64,000 bases of DNA from Laguncularia racemosa (taxonomy: Eukaryota; Streptophyta; Magnoliopsida; Myrtales; Combretaceae): NCBI GenBank assembly GCA_037954665.1, contig JBBMOL010000023.1, positions 744,001 to 808,000 of the forward strand. Reading direction: 5' to 3'. Below are positions 37,901-50,400 of this stretch, piece by piece; position 1 is the first letter of the stretch; the number at the start of each line of letters is the position of its first letter. A program made the position numbers and the translations under genes. The notes beneath the pieces are model-generated. The model saw only the letters and a program-made list of their open reading frames with translations, was not told the DNA's origin and did no database searches.

Positions 37901-40900
37901 AAGTAGCCTTTTAACATGTTGTTAAGGGATTATCTAAGCCTCGTATTCATTATGCATTGAGCACATGCTAGGACCCTATATCAAGATGTATAGCAATACA
38001 TACCCTGTCAAGAAAATTAGCCAGTAGTTAGAAGGTAGTTCCAAAGTTCATGGCTTTTATTTGTCCAGGCATACATGTTTAATTTGCTTTTAATCAAGAT
38101 TTCATCTGGGAGATGACTATTTGGTAAAAGCTTTTGAAGGAATGACTGAAAACTGCATAGACACCTCATAATATTGTGATATCACTCAAATGCCATATTC
38201 CTTATGGTCAATCTTGCTATCAGTTATGCTACACATTGGATTTCAGCTGCTCTTATTGAATTTGAGGGTTTACCTAACTCAATGCATATGGCATGATCTA
38301 GGTTTGTGAAGCTTGACTGGATGTTTGTAGTACAAATATGCTAGCATTATCTTGAGTCCAAGGCCTTATAGCATCAATTAACATACACTTACATGTATAT
38401 ATGTGTGTGAGTGTACATATAATTAATGTACATACATTCCCAGAAATATTTGTTCATGCAAAATATGTAACACTTCTATATTGCCTCTTGGTAACTCTGG
38501 CCTATAGAAGGTGGCCTCGTAAATTCCATCTTGTTAATTCTATCAAATACTATTCTCTGTATTTGGGGCCAAATGACTCCAAATTTCTCACTGTTAAATA
38601 TATGCTTCTTCTCTAAATGATATCATATATTGAATGGATAAAGGATAACGATTCATGATACATCATCACTGTTGCGGATGCATTCGTGGGAAAAAAATAC
38701 ACATGATGCACAAGCAAAAGGGATAATGCAAATTAAGGAATCTTAGGCATATTTTACTTTCTAGTTTTGTTTCTTTTAGTATATCTTTTCAATTTCCATT
38801 TTTAATCTTTCCTTATCTAGAGTAGGAGTTATTTTAGGAAAGTTAGGAATATTGTGGAATCCTAATTTTTATTAATTAGGAATCCTAATCTTTTGTTATC
38901 TTGAGTATTGTAAGAAAATTTCCCTATATCTAGGGAATTATTAAGCAATAAAGAAGCAGAAATTATTTCAAACAAACTCCAAGAGATTTGGAAACTCTCT
39001 CTTAACGAGTTCCAAGATGGTAACTCCCTTCACGAGCTGCATTAGATTTTCAAGGATAGGTACATCAAGGAGGAGGAACAAGGGTAAGAACCCTTTGTTG
39101 GAAGGAGACTTTTCAATCCTTCGTCCGGTGACCCGATCCCAAACTGGAAATCATAACAATTTGGTATCAGAGCCACTCACCATGGACGAGAACATCGTGA
39201 AGAGCGGCTACATTATCTCTTACATGAGAACCAATCTCAAACGGACGCCAAAATTGCAGCAGTGGAATCAAGGAGGGCTGCTGCAGAGGCAAGGATGGCA
39301 ACTCAACTCCAATAATTATCACAACAAATGGAAGCCTTGATTTGTGCAAGCAACCGAGGCAAAGGAGTAGAGGCTGGGGACAGAAGTAATGCAGGCTCCA
39401 ACCACAACCCAGGATCACATTCGGAGGAAGATAACAGCAGCAGCAAAGGAGATATGAGTGGCAGAGGATCAGGGGGTTGGGTGCCATGGTATATGAAGTT
39501 GGATTTTCCCACTTATGATGGAGCGAGTGACCCCTTGATGTGGCTCCATAGGTGTGACAAGTTCTTTGCAAACCAGAAAACTATGGAGGGAGACAAGGTG
39601 GGGTTAGCAGCTTTCCACATGACAGGAGAGGCGCAATTGTGGTTTTACCAAATAGAAAAGGAAGAACCAAATCTAACCTGGAAGACATTCCAGGAGTATT
39701 GTATCCTGCGTTTTGGGCCTCCCTTGCGAAGCAATCCTTTAGGAGAATTAATCAACCTCAAACAAACCGGGTCCATGGAAGAATACCAGCGGGAGTTTCA
39801 AACCTTATTAGCAAGGGCAAGCTCGGTACGACCCGATCAGCAAGTCTCGTATTTAGGTCATGTGATCTCAGCAGGGGGTGTTTCCACTGACACAAGCAAA
39901 ATTCAAGCTATCACGGAGTGGCCTCAACCGCAAACTATTAAGGCCTTGCGTGGATTCTTAGGGTTGACAGGGTATTATCGCAAGTTCATTAGAGATTATG
40001 GACACATTGCTGCCCCCTTAACACATATGCTGAAGAAACAGGCTTTCCAATGGAATGAGGTAGCCCACGCCTCCTTTGAAGCACTAAAGAAAGCCTTAAT
40101 AGATGCTCCAGTCCTGAATTTGCCTAATTTCCAAGAAGAATTTGTAGTTGAATGTGATGCGTCGGGTCTAGGAATAGGCGTAGTCTTGCAGCAAAATGGA
40201 CATCCCATCGCATTTTTTAGCAAGAAGCTAGCTGAACGTCATTTGAAACTTGCAGCTTATGAGCAGGAACTAATAGGTCTCGTGAAGGCTGTTCAACATT
40301 GGAGACCATATCTTTGGGGACGTTCTTTCCTTGTTCGAACAGATCACTATAGTCTTAAGTATTTACTTGAACAAAGGTTGTCCACGTCTCCCCAACAGCG
40401 CTGGTTTAGCAAGTTAATGGGTTTTACTTTTCGTGTGGAATACAAGGTTGGCCGGTTGAACGTTGCTGCAAACTCCTTGTCACGTCGTGAGGAAGAGGGT
40501 GCGCTGCTATGTGCAGTATCCCAACCGCAGGTTCTCTTGTTAGATGAAATTCGAATAGAGATACAGAATTCAGACACGTTAAGGGCCCTTCAATCACGGA
40601 TTGAACAGGGGACAGCTGGTGTGGGTTGGTTTTTGCGTGATGGGATGATATTCTTCAAGGATCGCATCTATCTATTACCAACATGTTCCTTGATCAACGC
40701 TATCTTATCGGGAATCCATGACAACACTCATGAAGGTGTGGAGAAAACTTTGCAGCGTATTCGCAAGGATTTTTATTGGTCTGGCATGAAGACCACCATC
40801 AAGGCATATGTCGCCGCATGTCTCGTTTGCCAACGAAATAAAGCTGAACATTTAAGCCCAGCCGGGTTATTATAGCCGCTGCAATTACCACACTAAGTTT

Positions 40901-43900
40901 GGTCAGATATCTCCATGGACTTTATTGACGGATTACCTAAATCATTGGGTAAAAGTGTTTTATTCGTGGTGGTAGATCGGTTCTCAAAATATGCTCACTT
41001 TATTCCATTAGCACATCCTTACAATGTTTGCACCATTGCACGGGTATTCCTTGACAATATTGTTAGATTACATGGCATTCCTGAATCTATTATTAGTGAT
41101 TGCGATCCACTTTTTATTAGTACCTTTTGGAAGGAGTTGTTTCGTTTATGCGGAACCAATCTTCATTTTTCTTCCGCATATCATCCCCAATCTGATGGGC
41201 AAACTGAGGTGGTGAACTGCACCATTGAAATGTACTTACGTTGCCTAGCTGGTGTTCGTCCTAAAAACTGGGCAGAGTGGCTTCCTTGGGCAGAATTCTG
41301 CTACAACACCGCCTTCCATATAGCCCTTAAAACATCTCCATTCCAAGTTGTTTATGGACGCGCCCCCCGAGTTTAACATCTTACGTTGCCCGCACTTCGA
41401 GAGTCGATGCAGTGGATCAAGCATTTCTTGCTAGAGATGAAGCTTTAGTGGACATTCGCACCAAACTCTACCAAGCGCAATAACGTATGAAAACCTTTTA
41501 TGATAAAGGACATCGTGATGTGGAATTATCTCTTGGTGCTTATGTTTGGTTGTGCTTACAGCCTTATCGTCAGAAGACACTTGCTCACCACCTTTCCCAT
41601 AAGCTTGCTCCTAAGTTCTATGGGCCTTTCATGGTGGCCAAACGCATTGGAACCGTGGCATACCAACTAGAGCTGCCATTGGACTGCAAGCTGCACAATG
41701 TCTTTCACGTATCCTTGTTGAAGCCTTTCAAGGGCAAACTGCCTAGAGCACCAACGAAGCTGCCTCCTCTAGCAGATGGTCAGGTTGTCATCAGCCCTCT
41801 GGCTGTTTTGCGCACTCGAAGGAACCGAGGTCGCTAGGAAATCCTGGTACAATGGAATAAAGGGACACTAGAGGATGCTACTTGGGAGGATGTATTAGAA
41901 TTCAAATTAGCATTTCCTGACTTCCAGCTTGAGGACAAGCTGTTTGTCGAGGAGGGAAGTAATGTTGCGGATGCATTCGTGGGAAAAAAATACACAAGAC
42001 GCACAAGCAAAAGGGATAATGCAAATTAAGGAATCCTAGGCATATTTTACTTTCCAGTTTTGTTTCTTTTAGTATATTTTTTCAATTTCCAATTTTAATC
42101 TTTCCTTATCTAGAGTAGGAGTTATTTTAGAAAAGTTAGGAATATTGTGGAATCCTAATTTTTATTAATTAGGAATCCTAATCTTTTGTTATCTTGAGTA
42201 TTGTAAGAAAATTTCCCTATATCTAGGGAATTATTAAGCAATAAAGAAGCAAAGAATTATTTCAAATAAACTCCAAGAGATTTGAAAACTCTCTCTTAAC
42301 GAGTTCCAAGGTGGTAGCTCCATTCACGAGCTGCATTAGATTTTCAAGGATAGGTGCATCAAGGAGGAGGAACAAGGGTAAGAATCCTTTGTTGGAAGGA
42401 GACTTTTCAATCCTTCGTCCGGTGACCCGATCCCAAACTGGGAATCATAACAATCACCTTTTTGAGCTCTTCTTTTGCTGTTTTCCATGTTCATTAGTCA
42501 GCCACCAATCTTCTCTTTTTGAGGAGTATTAGCTTGCCAGTAAAATTTGCTGTTTTAAAAATCTGTACGGTTCAGGTATATGTAGTTATTTCAGTTGCTT
42601 ATGCAGTATACCCTTTATTTTTTAGTTTCTTGCCACAATGTAATTTATATTTCTAATTGATGTGCCAATAGGTTATTGGTGTTGAACCTGCTGAGAGGAG
42701 CGTAATATCTGGACAAAATTCTGGTAAAGACTGGTATACCTGGACTTTAACTTCTCCTTTATTTCTTATGTTGTAACAATATCATGTCTCAACTGTTTAC
42801 ATGTAATTTTATTTTGCAGGGTATGTGCCAAGCATTTTGGATGTGAAGTTGCTCGATGAGGTGATTAAGGTAGAAATTATTTTTCCAGAGTCGCCTTTTC
42901 TTCCTGCCTTCTTTGTAGGTTTTCGGTTACTCAGGATACATGACATACTCAGTGAATTTTTTGTTTTTGTAGTTGTTATTAAGGGTCTGACAGCAAACAC
43001 TTGTTTGCATTTGCTTTTCTTTTTTGGGGGTGAATTTTCCATCATGTATTTCTCATTTTTCTTTCTTTTCAATTTATTGCTTACCTTTTGTCTTTGTTTT
43101 ACCATTTCATTGAGATCTTTACATAAGGAAGTTAATGACAGCATTGATTGATGTGCTTCCTTTTGTAAATTATATCTTATTATTTTGTGTTTGATGAGTG
43201 ATAATGTGCCTTCGTGGTCCATACATGTCTACTGTCTATGTAAGGACATATGCAACCTCATTCCAATATCAGTTGTTTGGAAAGTTCCTCATAAAGACTT
43301 GTAATACCTTCTTGGTTTTAGCTTTTTTTCTTCTGTTTCTAACTTGCCTTTTGCAGATTCATGATAAAGGAATGATGGGAGTTGAGGGTTCATAGCCTTT
43401 TTTCCTGAACATTATTTTCTGAAAATATTTTCAGATAAAGGGTCATCTTTCTCTCATGTCCCATGTATATGGGAATGATGAAGCATATGTGTGACACCTT
43501 TGTATATTTGCATACAAGGATCTCCTATAAAGGTTATTAATTTTTTATTCCAGCATAACCTTTCATTATGTCCAACTTGCAGGTTACCAATGATGAAGCT
43601 GTTGAAATGGCGAGGAGATTGGCTTTGGAGGAAGGACTGCTGGTACTTTTTTCTTTGCTCTCCAGACCAATAAAAAAAATAGGCAAAAAAAATGGAAACT
43701 TATTTTTGAATGAAGATGGTTTTGATTCATTTATAAGCGTGAATCTTGAACCTTAGGGGCTAGCGTAGAGGATAAGGTCCAAGAACTCTCATGACAACTT
43801 GCATGGGGTCTCAGGTTGAGATACTGCTGTACTTCTTGGGGCTGTCCTCATAGCATAAGCTATTTCTCTTTAGTGCATGGGTCTCATTGGTGGTTTATGT

Positions 43901-45101
43901 GGCCGGAGGTAGGTTGTCCTACTATGGTCATTTCCATCATTAACTAAAAAAAAAAGAAAAAGAAGTATGGATCTTGAGACAACATTTCTACAGATTAGAT
44001 GAGAAATTCCAATTGTGCCATTGTTGAGGCTCATAAATATTAAAGCTTGAACTTTGTAGGGAAGCTTGAAAATATACTTTGTTTTTCTATAAATATATTA
44101 AGAGCTTCAGTGCCAATTCCTGCTGTAGAATTTTTATTTGAAATGATTTGACTTGATTAGAAACTTAATTCACCAAATATTTAGTTACATATTTTTCATT
44201 TTGAATGTATTTAGGTTGGAATTTCTTCTGGAGCTGCAGCTGCTGCTGCCGTAAGTGTAGCAAAAAGACCTGAAAATGCTGGGAAACTCATAGCGGTAAC
44301 TACAGAAATATTTTTATAATATTTTGACCTCTGGGTGGACTTTTGATAAGAACTAATGATCTCATGTCCAGTTAAACGTTCTGGGAAACTGCATTTCAGG
44401 CTGATTGATTATATGATTTGTGCTTCAGCACTTCTTGAATTGGCTATTTAGATGTTGCACCCTATTATTACAAAAGCTGTCATGTCTTAATTGTTCCTTT
44501 GCATTTGGCCCTTCTTGTATTAGGTTGATCATACCAGGTTACCAATCTGCATTAGCAGTACACATGGCAAAAACAGTCCTGTCTTTCCCAACTAAAATTA
44601 TCAGTCGCCCAGTGTGAGCCATAGCTTCTTTCTCATCATCAGTATGAACATAATTCCTCTTAACTATTGACATTGTTTTTTTTTTTTTTTTAACTTTTTT
44701 CATTTGATAGAGCTTGAAAGTCTTCTTCCCATGTCTGTCCTGCTAGAAGGGTCATCCTTTCATTATCCTCCCTCTTCTTCTTCATTGATGTATATAGAGA
44801 TTGCACTGACATGAACTGTCCATTTGTTATTTGGGGAGACCATGCTACCTTATTGCAGTCATGTGTTGTGATTTGGGGAGAACCTAAATCTTTAAAAGCA
44901 CTTATGAGATGTCTTATTTGTCCTACAAGAATAAGAGATTCAGTATGAATAGGCATCTCTCTCTATGCACTGCTGATTATTCCTTATGGTGCTTTTCATT
45001 TTGGGAATGTTCAGGTCATCTTTCCAAGTTTTGGTGAGAGGTACATCCCCACTGTTCTATTCAATTCTATCCACGAAGAAGTAAAACAGATGGGATGTTG
45101 A
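34918..45101 (+). CDS. CS26: S-sulfocysteine synthase, chloroplast, CS26-type OAS-TL family (10 exons, 409 aa)
   Basis: A PLP enzyme of the cysteine synthase family that in plastids makes S-sulfocysteine from O-acetylserine and thiosulfate. Exons: 34918-35247, 36597-36706, 37097-37154, 37263-37526, 37644-37781, 42672-42723, 42820-42869, 43583-43642, 44215-44295, 45015-45101; total 1230 bp, frame intact, all GT-AG. Residues 1-~70 are Ser/Thr/Pro-rich, as in a transit peptide. Residues ~72-103 are strongly acidic, then NIAEDVTQ starts the enzyme fold. The PLP lysine is K145 in CRSVKDR; the substrate loop reads PTTGNTG (172-178), with Thr where ordinary cysteine synthases have Ser; GTGGT (280-284) binds phosphate, and SSGA (358-361) holds the PLP ring nitrogen. 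The CRSVKDR and PTTGNTGLG combination is what points to CS26 rather than OAS-TL A/B/C. The fifth intron is 4.9 kb because of a retrotransposon. Confidence 0.93.
35780..35990 (-). mobile_element. Possible tRNA-derived SINE in CS26 intron 1
   Basis: On the minus strand, TGGTTCAATGG (35974-35964) fits the Pol III A box and CAGTTCACCTG (35933-35923) resembles a B box, 30 bases apart, as in tRNA-derived SINE heads. No poly(A) tail or target duplication was found, so it may be truncated or a coincidence. Confidence 0.3.
38670..39158 (+). repeat. 5' LTR of the gypsy element
   Basis: 489 bp, near-identical to 41963-42452. It contains an AATAAA at 38949-38954 suitable as an LTR polyadenylation signal. 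Confidence 0.96.
39328..40875 (+). pseudogene. In-frame gag / reverse transcriptase-RNase H fusion of the gypsy element
   Basis: One uninterrupted 515-codon frame. Residues ~1-165 are the gag capsid region (DFPTYDGASDPLMWLHRCDKFF-like core, TGEAQLWF, W-x-F-x-E). At about residue 168 the frame changes without a stop into the C-terminal part of reverse transcriptase (YLGHVIS, then GFLGLTGYYRKFI), followed by RNase H (DASGLGIG catalytic block, H-x-KLAAYE, RTDHYSLKYLL, ANSLSR) and the integrase H2C2 zinc finger (H-x4-H...C-x2-C). Nucleocapsid knuckle, protease and the polymerase active site are gone. A stop precedes the integrase core. It cannot encode a self-sufficient polyprotein. Confidence 0.93.
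40915..41837 (+). pseudogene. Gypsy integrase core and C-terminal region, with breaks
   Basis: 40915-41376 is the integrase core: DFIDGLP with the first Asp, the SDCDPLF block (usually SDRDP) with the second, and the YHPQSDGQTE segment with the Glu. After a frame break near 41374, 41487-41837 continues with the GPF-x-V...AYQLELP...HNVFHVSLLK C-terminal module. Beyond the stop at 41835, about 41840-41960 still reads as a chromodomain-like stretch (VQWNKGTLEDATWED), which supports the chromovirus assignment. Confidence 0.9.
41963..42452 (+). repeat. 3' LTR of the gypsy element
   Basis: 490 bp, collinear with the 5' LTR, directly followed by the second copy of the ATCAC target duplication. Confidence 0.96.
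43750..43967 (+). mobile_element. tRNA-derived SINE in CS26 intron 8
   Basis: About 218 bp. The head has TAGCGTAGAGG, an A-box-like word, and CAGGTTGAGATACTG, a B-box-like word; an A-rich tail ends the element (43946-43964). TG(A/G)ATCTTGA flanks both sides (43740-43749 and 43968-43977; 9 of 10 bases equal), a typical target duplication. The body has no coding content. The tRNA-derived head is inferred from promoter words only. Confidence 0.8.
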
Positions 45102-47420
45102 TAACATGATGGGAGATGGAAAAACCTTTGCAAAGTGATCGCAACTGTACATGATTGTGAACTGTATATGGTTGTTAAAAGCAACAGATATGTGGGTATG
45201 CTGTGGTATAAAGATTTTCTTGCTCTTCATTGATGCGTAAGGCTTTGAAAACTTATCAATTTCTTTTGGGATTGCAGATGTGACTTTTGATGGAAGCACA
45301 ACTTCAAGAAGTAAATACTAGGAGTAGTGCTACCCATGAAGCTCATCAAGGAAAGAGCAGCAATGAGTAATTTTTATTGCAGTTATTATTTTCACTCTCT
45401 TGTTGAGTAGGATTGGTATTACAGCTAATCTAGGACTTCACAAAAGTATCTCGAGTGACCATAACAGGAAAACTTGTTACAGGGTCTATCTATATATAGA
45501 TTGGTACTGGTAGGAAGGAATGTTGTGAAAGTGGTGATTCAGGTTTTTCTTTTTCCCCCTTTTATTATTTCATTTGTCGGATGTGTGATTCTTGAAAGAA
45601 TAGGAGGTAGAACAATTGAGTTATTATATTGTTAACAAAAGAGATGCCGAAGCCTCTCTTCAACTTTTTCTGGCCAGTTATTGAGTTCAAATTCATGTTC
45701 ACTCATTTAACCTCTATTTAATTAAGTGATCCATTTAGGGGATGTCAATCAAAATCTCACCTCACAAGTGAGAGGAAGTGTTAACTAGTAATATAAAAAC
45801 GTGTTTGAGCTAATAAGTTTAAGCTATTAGATCAATAGGTTGTGATTTCAACTTATTAAGCACAAATTTTTTGATAAATTGGTTGTGCTTTTTTTATACT
45901 CACTCATTTAACATTTATGTCATCAAACTTATTTATTTTATTTTTTCCCTTTTTCAATACTAGGTAAGTCAATGGTCATAAAAGAAAACCTACATTTATT
46001 TTCTATGGAACACTCAGCTGTTAAGTTTAGCGCTATGCATAGCTTATTATATATCCATGTGGTCTTCCCCATGTTGATTTTTAAATGAAGCTCAACTAAT
46101 CCAATTGATGAATTATAAGTTATGTGATGATGTAGAGATTTGAAATCAGGGCCTCGTCCTCTGATATTGCTGATCTAAACTAAGCATATAAACTTGGTGT
46201 AGTTTCTTATGTGTATGTACTAAGTAGCACATTCTCTTTGCTCGTAGGTTGGGAGTTTAGCTATAACCAATTTGATGGATGACTTAATTAAATGTGTAAA
46301 ATAATGATGTAAGAATTCAAACTCTTGATTAATGGATCAATTTTATCCCATAACTAATTAATTTGAAAGTTTAATATGATTGATCATGGTGCTTTAATTT
46401 ATAATTTAGCAATTCATAAAAGCAAGCCATCACATTTTTTTTTCCTTTTTCGGCCAATAAGTACTTCTGAATTCTGATTGAAGCTCAGGTACCAATAATT
46501 TCCATGGAAAATGGAGACAATAAGGTGGTTTCATAAATTTTCCATTCTATTACCGCATTTAACCTAATCATTTTTTCCCCCTAAGACTATGAAAACACGA
46601 GTCTCCAACAATGATTCTAATGACTGCATATCTGAAGCCAAACCACCCGACTTGTATAGCCACTAGACTACCTCTCACCACCATACAATGGAACCTGTCG
46701 GACCCAAGCAAGCCTAGACTTGCACAACTAGTAAATAATCGAAGATAAGCAAGTTTGAATTTGTGCCACCACTAGATCACAAACCTAGTGCAAGCCTCAA
46801 CTCACATGACTATTTGACGTTAAAACTATATGAGATTGAACCCGCATGACTTGATGAGAGGATTCTTGGTTGGGTAGTTTAATACCCAAGCGAGGAGCAT
46901 CAGGGATTGGGTGGCTTAAGCGTGAGGTAGATCGAGCCTATGAAAGGTGGTAGCTCAAGCTCATGGTCTAGGTGGGTGAGAACTAGTTATGGTGGTGATT
47001 GCAGCCAAGGTTTAGTAAAGATTCGAATCCTAGATATCAAAATAGCTAGGTATTTTGATCTTTTGAGAATTATTTCTATCCGATTACTTGTATAATGTTT
47101 TAGGCCAATTAACTAAACAAAGTAATAATTAGTAATTGCCTATTCTATTTTTTAGGAATTGCAATTCTATTCCTTTTTATTCCATTTTGCCAATTAAAGG
47201 TGCCAAAAAATCTTTTAGCAATTAAAGAGGGAATCATACCAAGAAAATCAAGGACATGCTTAGGACAATCCTACGTCGAAAGTTATTCGCTTAATGAGAT
47301 TACAGAGATTGACATATTCAAGAACGTATAGACAATTATAATAAGTATCAATATGGAACAACGATGTCCGAACATGGAGTTATTATAGATGGTCAAATGA
47401 ATCCATCCATTAATAAGTCT
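45102..47420. other. CS26 3' region and intergenic DNA
   Basis: The first ~500 bases presumably hold the 3' UTR. I see no coding similarity in the rest. Text around 46660-47010 is less AT-rich and could be old transposon DNA, but it has no recognisable domain. Confidence 0.5.
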
Positions 47421-47457
47421 TCTTTTTTTTTTTTTTGCCAAAGAAAGATATTTTTCA

Positions 47458-50400
47458 TTAACCAACAAAGACATTACAAGGTGGAACATCTAGATGCAAT
47501 AGCCTAAGAAAAGTGAATGGGATATTAATCCACCAATCCCGAGAACACATCCCTCTCTTTGTGTATAAGGCTACCCAGTCTACAACACAATTTGCAATTC
47601 TAGTTACATGAACAGCACAAGCATTCCTAAAGAGATTCAAATTTGATTTAATTTCCTCTATTATAGGCTCATTGCACCAATTTACCATCACGTCTTTTCT
47701 GTTGATAGAGTTGACAACGACTGCAACGTTAGACTCAATAATGAAGTCCTACCATCCATGTTCACAAGCCAGCTATAATCCATGCTTAATTGCCACACAC
47801 TCCAACATCTCTGCATCCAGCCCATGTAACTGTTGAGAAAAACCTATATTAACCTATCCTTTCCAATCTCTCACTACACCCCCAATACCCCCAACTGGTT
47901 CATCAGCTACCCACGACCCATCTACATTTATTTTAAACATGTTAACTTGTGGTGAGCTCCACTTTACAGGAGACAAGTTGTTCTCCATTTCTTCCAAGTT
48001 TGTCTTCTTCACTTTCACGGTCTTCCACTCTCTCCATGCCCCATCTATACTTTCCACACAACTCACCAGATCCACCTCCTTCGACTCATGCACACATCAA
48101 CACCTCTCCAGCCAAATTCCCTAACAAGCCATAGTGACTTGGCGACCCATTCCTCCCTCTTCCTCTCGTCCATCCCTTGCATTTAGACAACCATCCCCAA
48201 AAGGATCCCACCTTTTCTCTTAAAATCACGATATCCAACACCCCAAACCACACTCGAAGTACCCAAGGACAGAGTAATATAGCTTGTTCCTCTGTCTCCT
48301 CCTCACCACAGAACGCACAACATGGATTAGGAGACACTCTCCTCCGATAGAGTTTGGCCATTACTGGGAGCGATTTTGTCATAATCTGCCACAGGAAATG
48401 CCGGATCTTTGGTTGGACATTGACTTTCCACAGAAAATTCCAATCTTTTATGGACAAAAGGGTAGAAGTTGAAGCCCGTTCAGAATCTATGGCTTAACAA
48501 TGATCTGCCAAAACCCTATAGGCCGACTTCACAGTACAAGCTCCAAATCTGTCGTGTGGCCATTCAAAAACATCTTCTTTCTTGCGGACAAGCAAAGGTA
48601 TTTCCTTAATTCTTCTTTTTCCATTCACTATTAAATATTCATCGATACAACTTAGATCCCAATATTTACTGTCCATGTTAATCATTGAGCTCACTCGTTG
48701 ATTTAATTGCTGAACACATCCTCTGAGCACTAGTTGAAAATTAGGTAAATTGGGTATCCTCGTCTTCCCATACTCTCACTTTTCGCCCATTACCAATCTG
48801 CCATAAACCATTTTCAAATAGAATATTTCGACCCTCCACAATACTAGACTAAGCCCATGAAGCCCTTCCCCCCTTCGTGGCGTCTTGAAAATTTCTTGAT
48901 GGAAAATAGAGCCCTTTTAGTGAAGTCACCCAAAAAGCTTTAGGATTGGACTAAATTCTCCATGCTAGCTTAGAGAGTAAAGCTAAATCGAATAATTCCA
49001 AATCCTTAAATCCCAACTCTCCTTTCCTTATTCATAGTGAGAGACTAGCCCAATGAATTCTACCTTCACTTCTTTGTTGCCCCCGCTAGAATTTGGTAAT
49101 CAAGCTATTCACCTCATTACACCACTTTAAAGGACAGCTAAAACATCCCATAGAATGAATCAAACATGCCACAGCTTTAATTAACACTTCCCTTCTAGCC
49201 GCACTCAAAAGGTTCTTCTTCTATCTCTGCAATTTCCCTTCAATCTTATCATTAACGAACTTCAAAGCTTCGTTTTTTGACTTCCCCCATATGGGAGGAA
49301 GGCCCAAGTACTTGCTCGGATCTACTGATACCCTTATCTCCAAGACTGCTGCCGGTTTATGCTACTTGTCTAATAGTGTGTCTTTACTGAAATACATATT
49401 GGACTTTGCAAAATTGATCTCTTGACCAAATGCCATGTAGTAAATCCTTAACATCGCCTTCAATCTATTTAGATTAGTCTCTATTGCATCAAGAAAAAAC
49501 AGTGAATCATCTGCAAAAAGTAAATGAGAAACAATAGGATAATCTCTTAAAGGTCTAACACCCTTTAGCCTCCCTCTTTCCACCATAAGATTTAGACCCC
49601 TAGATAGAACATCAGCAACAATAATGAAAAGATAAGGCAGTAAGGGATCCCCTTGTCGAAGTCCTCTCGAAGGTCTGACCTTTTCTACAACTTTCCCATT
49701 TACCAAGACATTGTATTCCACCGTAGACACACAAAACATTACCCAGTTCACCCACTTAGGAGACAAACCCATTTTCAACAAAACTACCTTCAAAAAGTCC
49801 TACTCTATTCTATCATACACTTTATTTTTATCTATCTTTAAAGTACAACTAGAGCTCTTTTCCTTGATCTCGTTTGGAGGAAATGAAACATTTCACGTGC
49901 AACTAAAATATTATCTTGTATTAAACATCCTGAGATAAAAGAACTTTAGTTCTTGATTATAGCCCTACTTAGGAAAGGCTTAATCCGATTTGCAAGGATC
50001 TTTGAGATTATCTTATAGCAAAAATTAATAGGCCTAAAGTGACTTAAAGACTCTGGATTAGGAATTTTAGGAACTAAAATTAGGTTCGTCTGATTCAAAG
50101 AAATAGAAAACTTACCTATTGAGAAGAAAGATTTGACTACTTCAACAATAGAAGAACCAATGATATGCCAATAAGCCTTGTAGAAAATTCTTGAAAAACC
50201 ATTCGGGCCTAGTGCCTTCAAGGCAACCGATTGGAAGACAACCTATTTCACCTCTTTACTAGACACATTCGCACAAAGCACTTCACTATCTTCCCTCCTG
50301 AAAATTGGTTTCTCCTATTCAATACAATCCTCAAAGCTTCTCCTACCATTAAGATTGTTAAACTTGTGATTTTACCTAAAATTGTCAAAGGGTCTATAGA

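Larger units (their letters stand above)
38670..42452 (+). mobile_element. Ty3/gypsy chromovirus-like LTR retrotransposon in CS26 intron 5 (internally deleted)
   Basis: LTRs at 38670-39158 and 41963-42452 start TG and end CA and differ at about 17 positions plus a one-base indel by hand count. The 5-bp target duplication ATCAC is exact (38665-38669 and 42453-42457). The primer-binding site TGGTATCAGAGC (39162-39173) matches tRNA-Met, and a purine tract (GAGGAGGGAAG) lies just before the 3' LTR. It lies in the same orientation as the gene. At 3.8 kb it is short for the class because protease and most of reverse transcriptase are missing. LTR similarity makes it clearly younger than the copia element at 8506. 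Confidence 0.96.

Noticed and set aside
42809..43222. 137-codon antisense lysine-rich frame in CS26
   Set aside because: It overlaps CS26 exon 7 and intron 7 in the opposite strand and has no recognisable domain; it is a compositional shadow.
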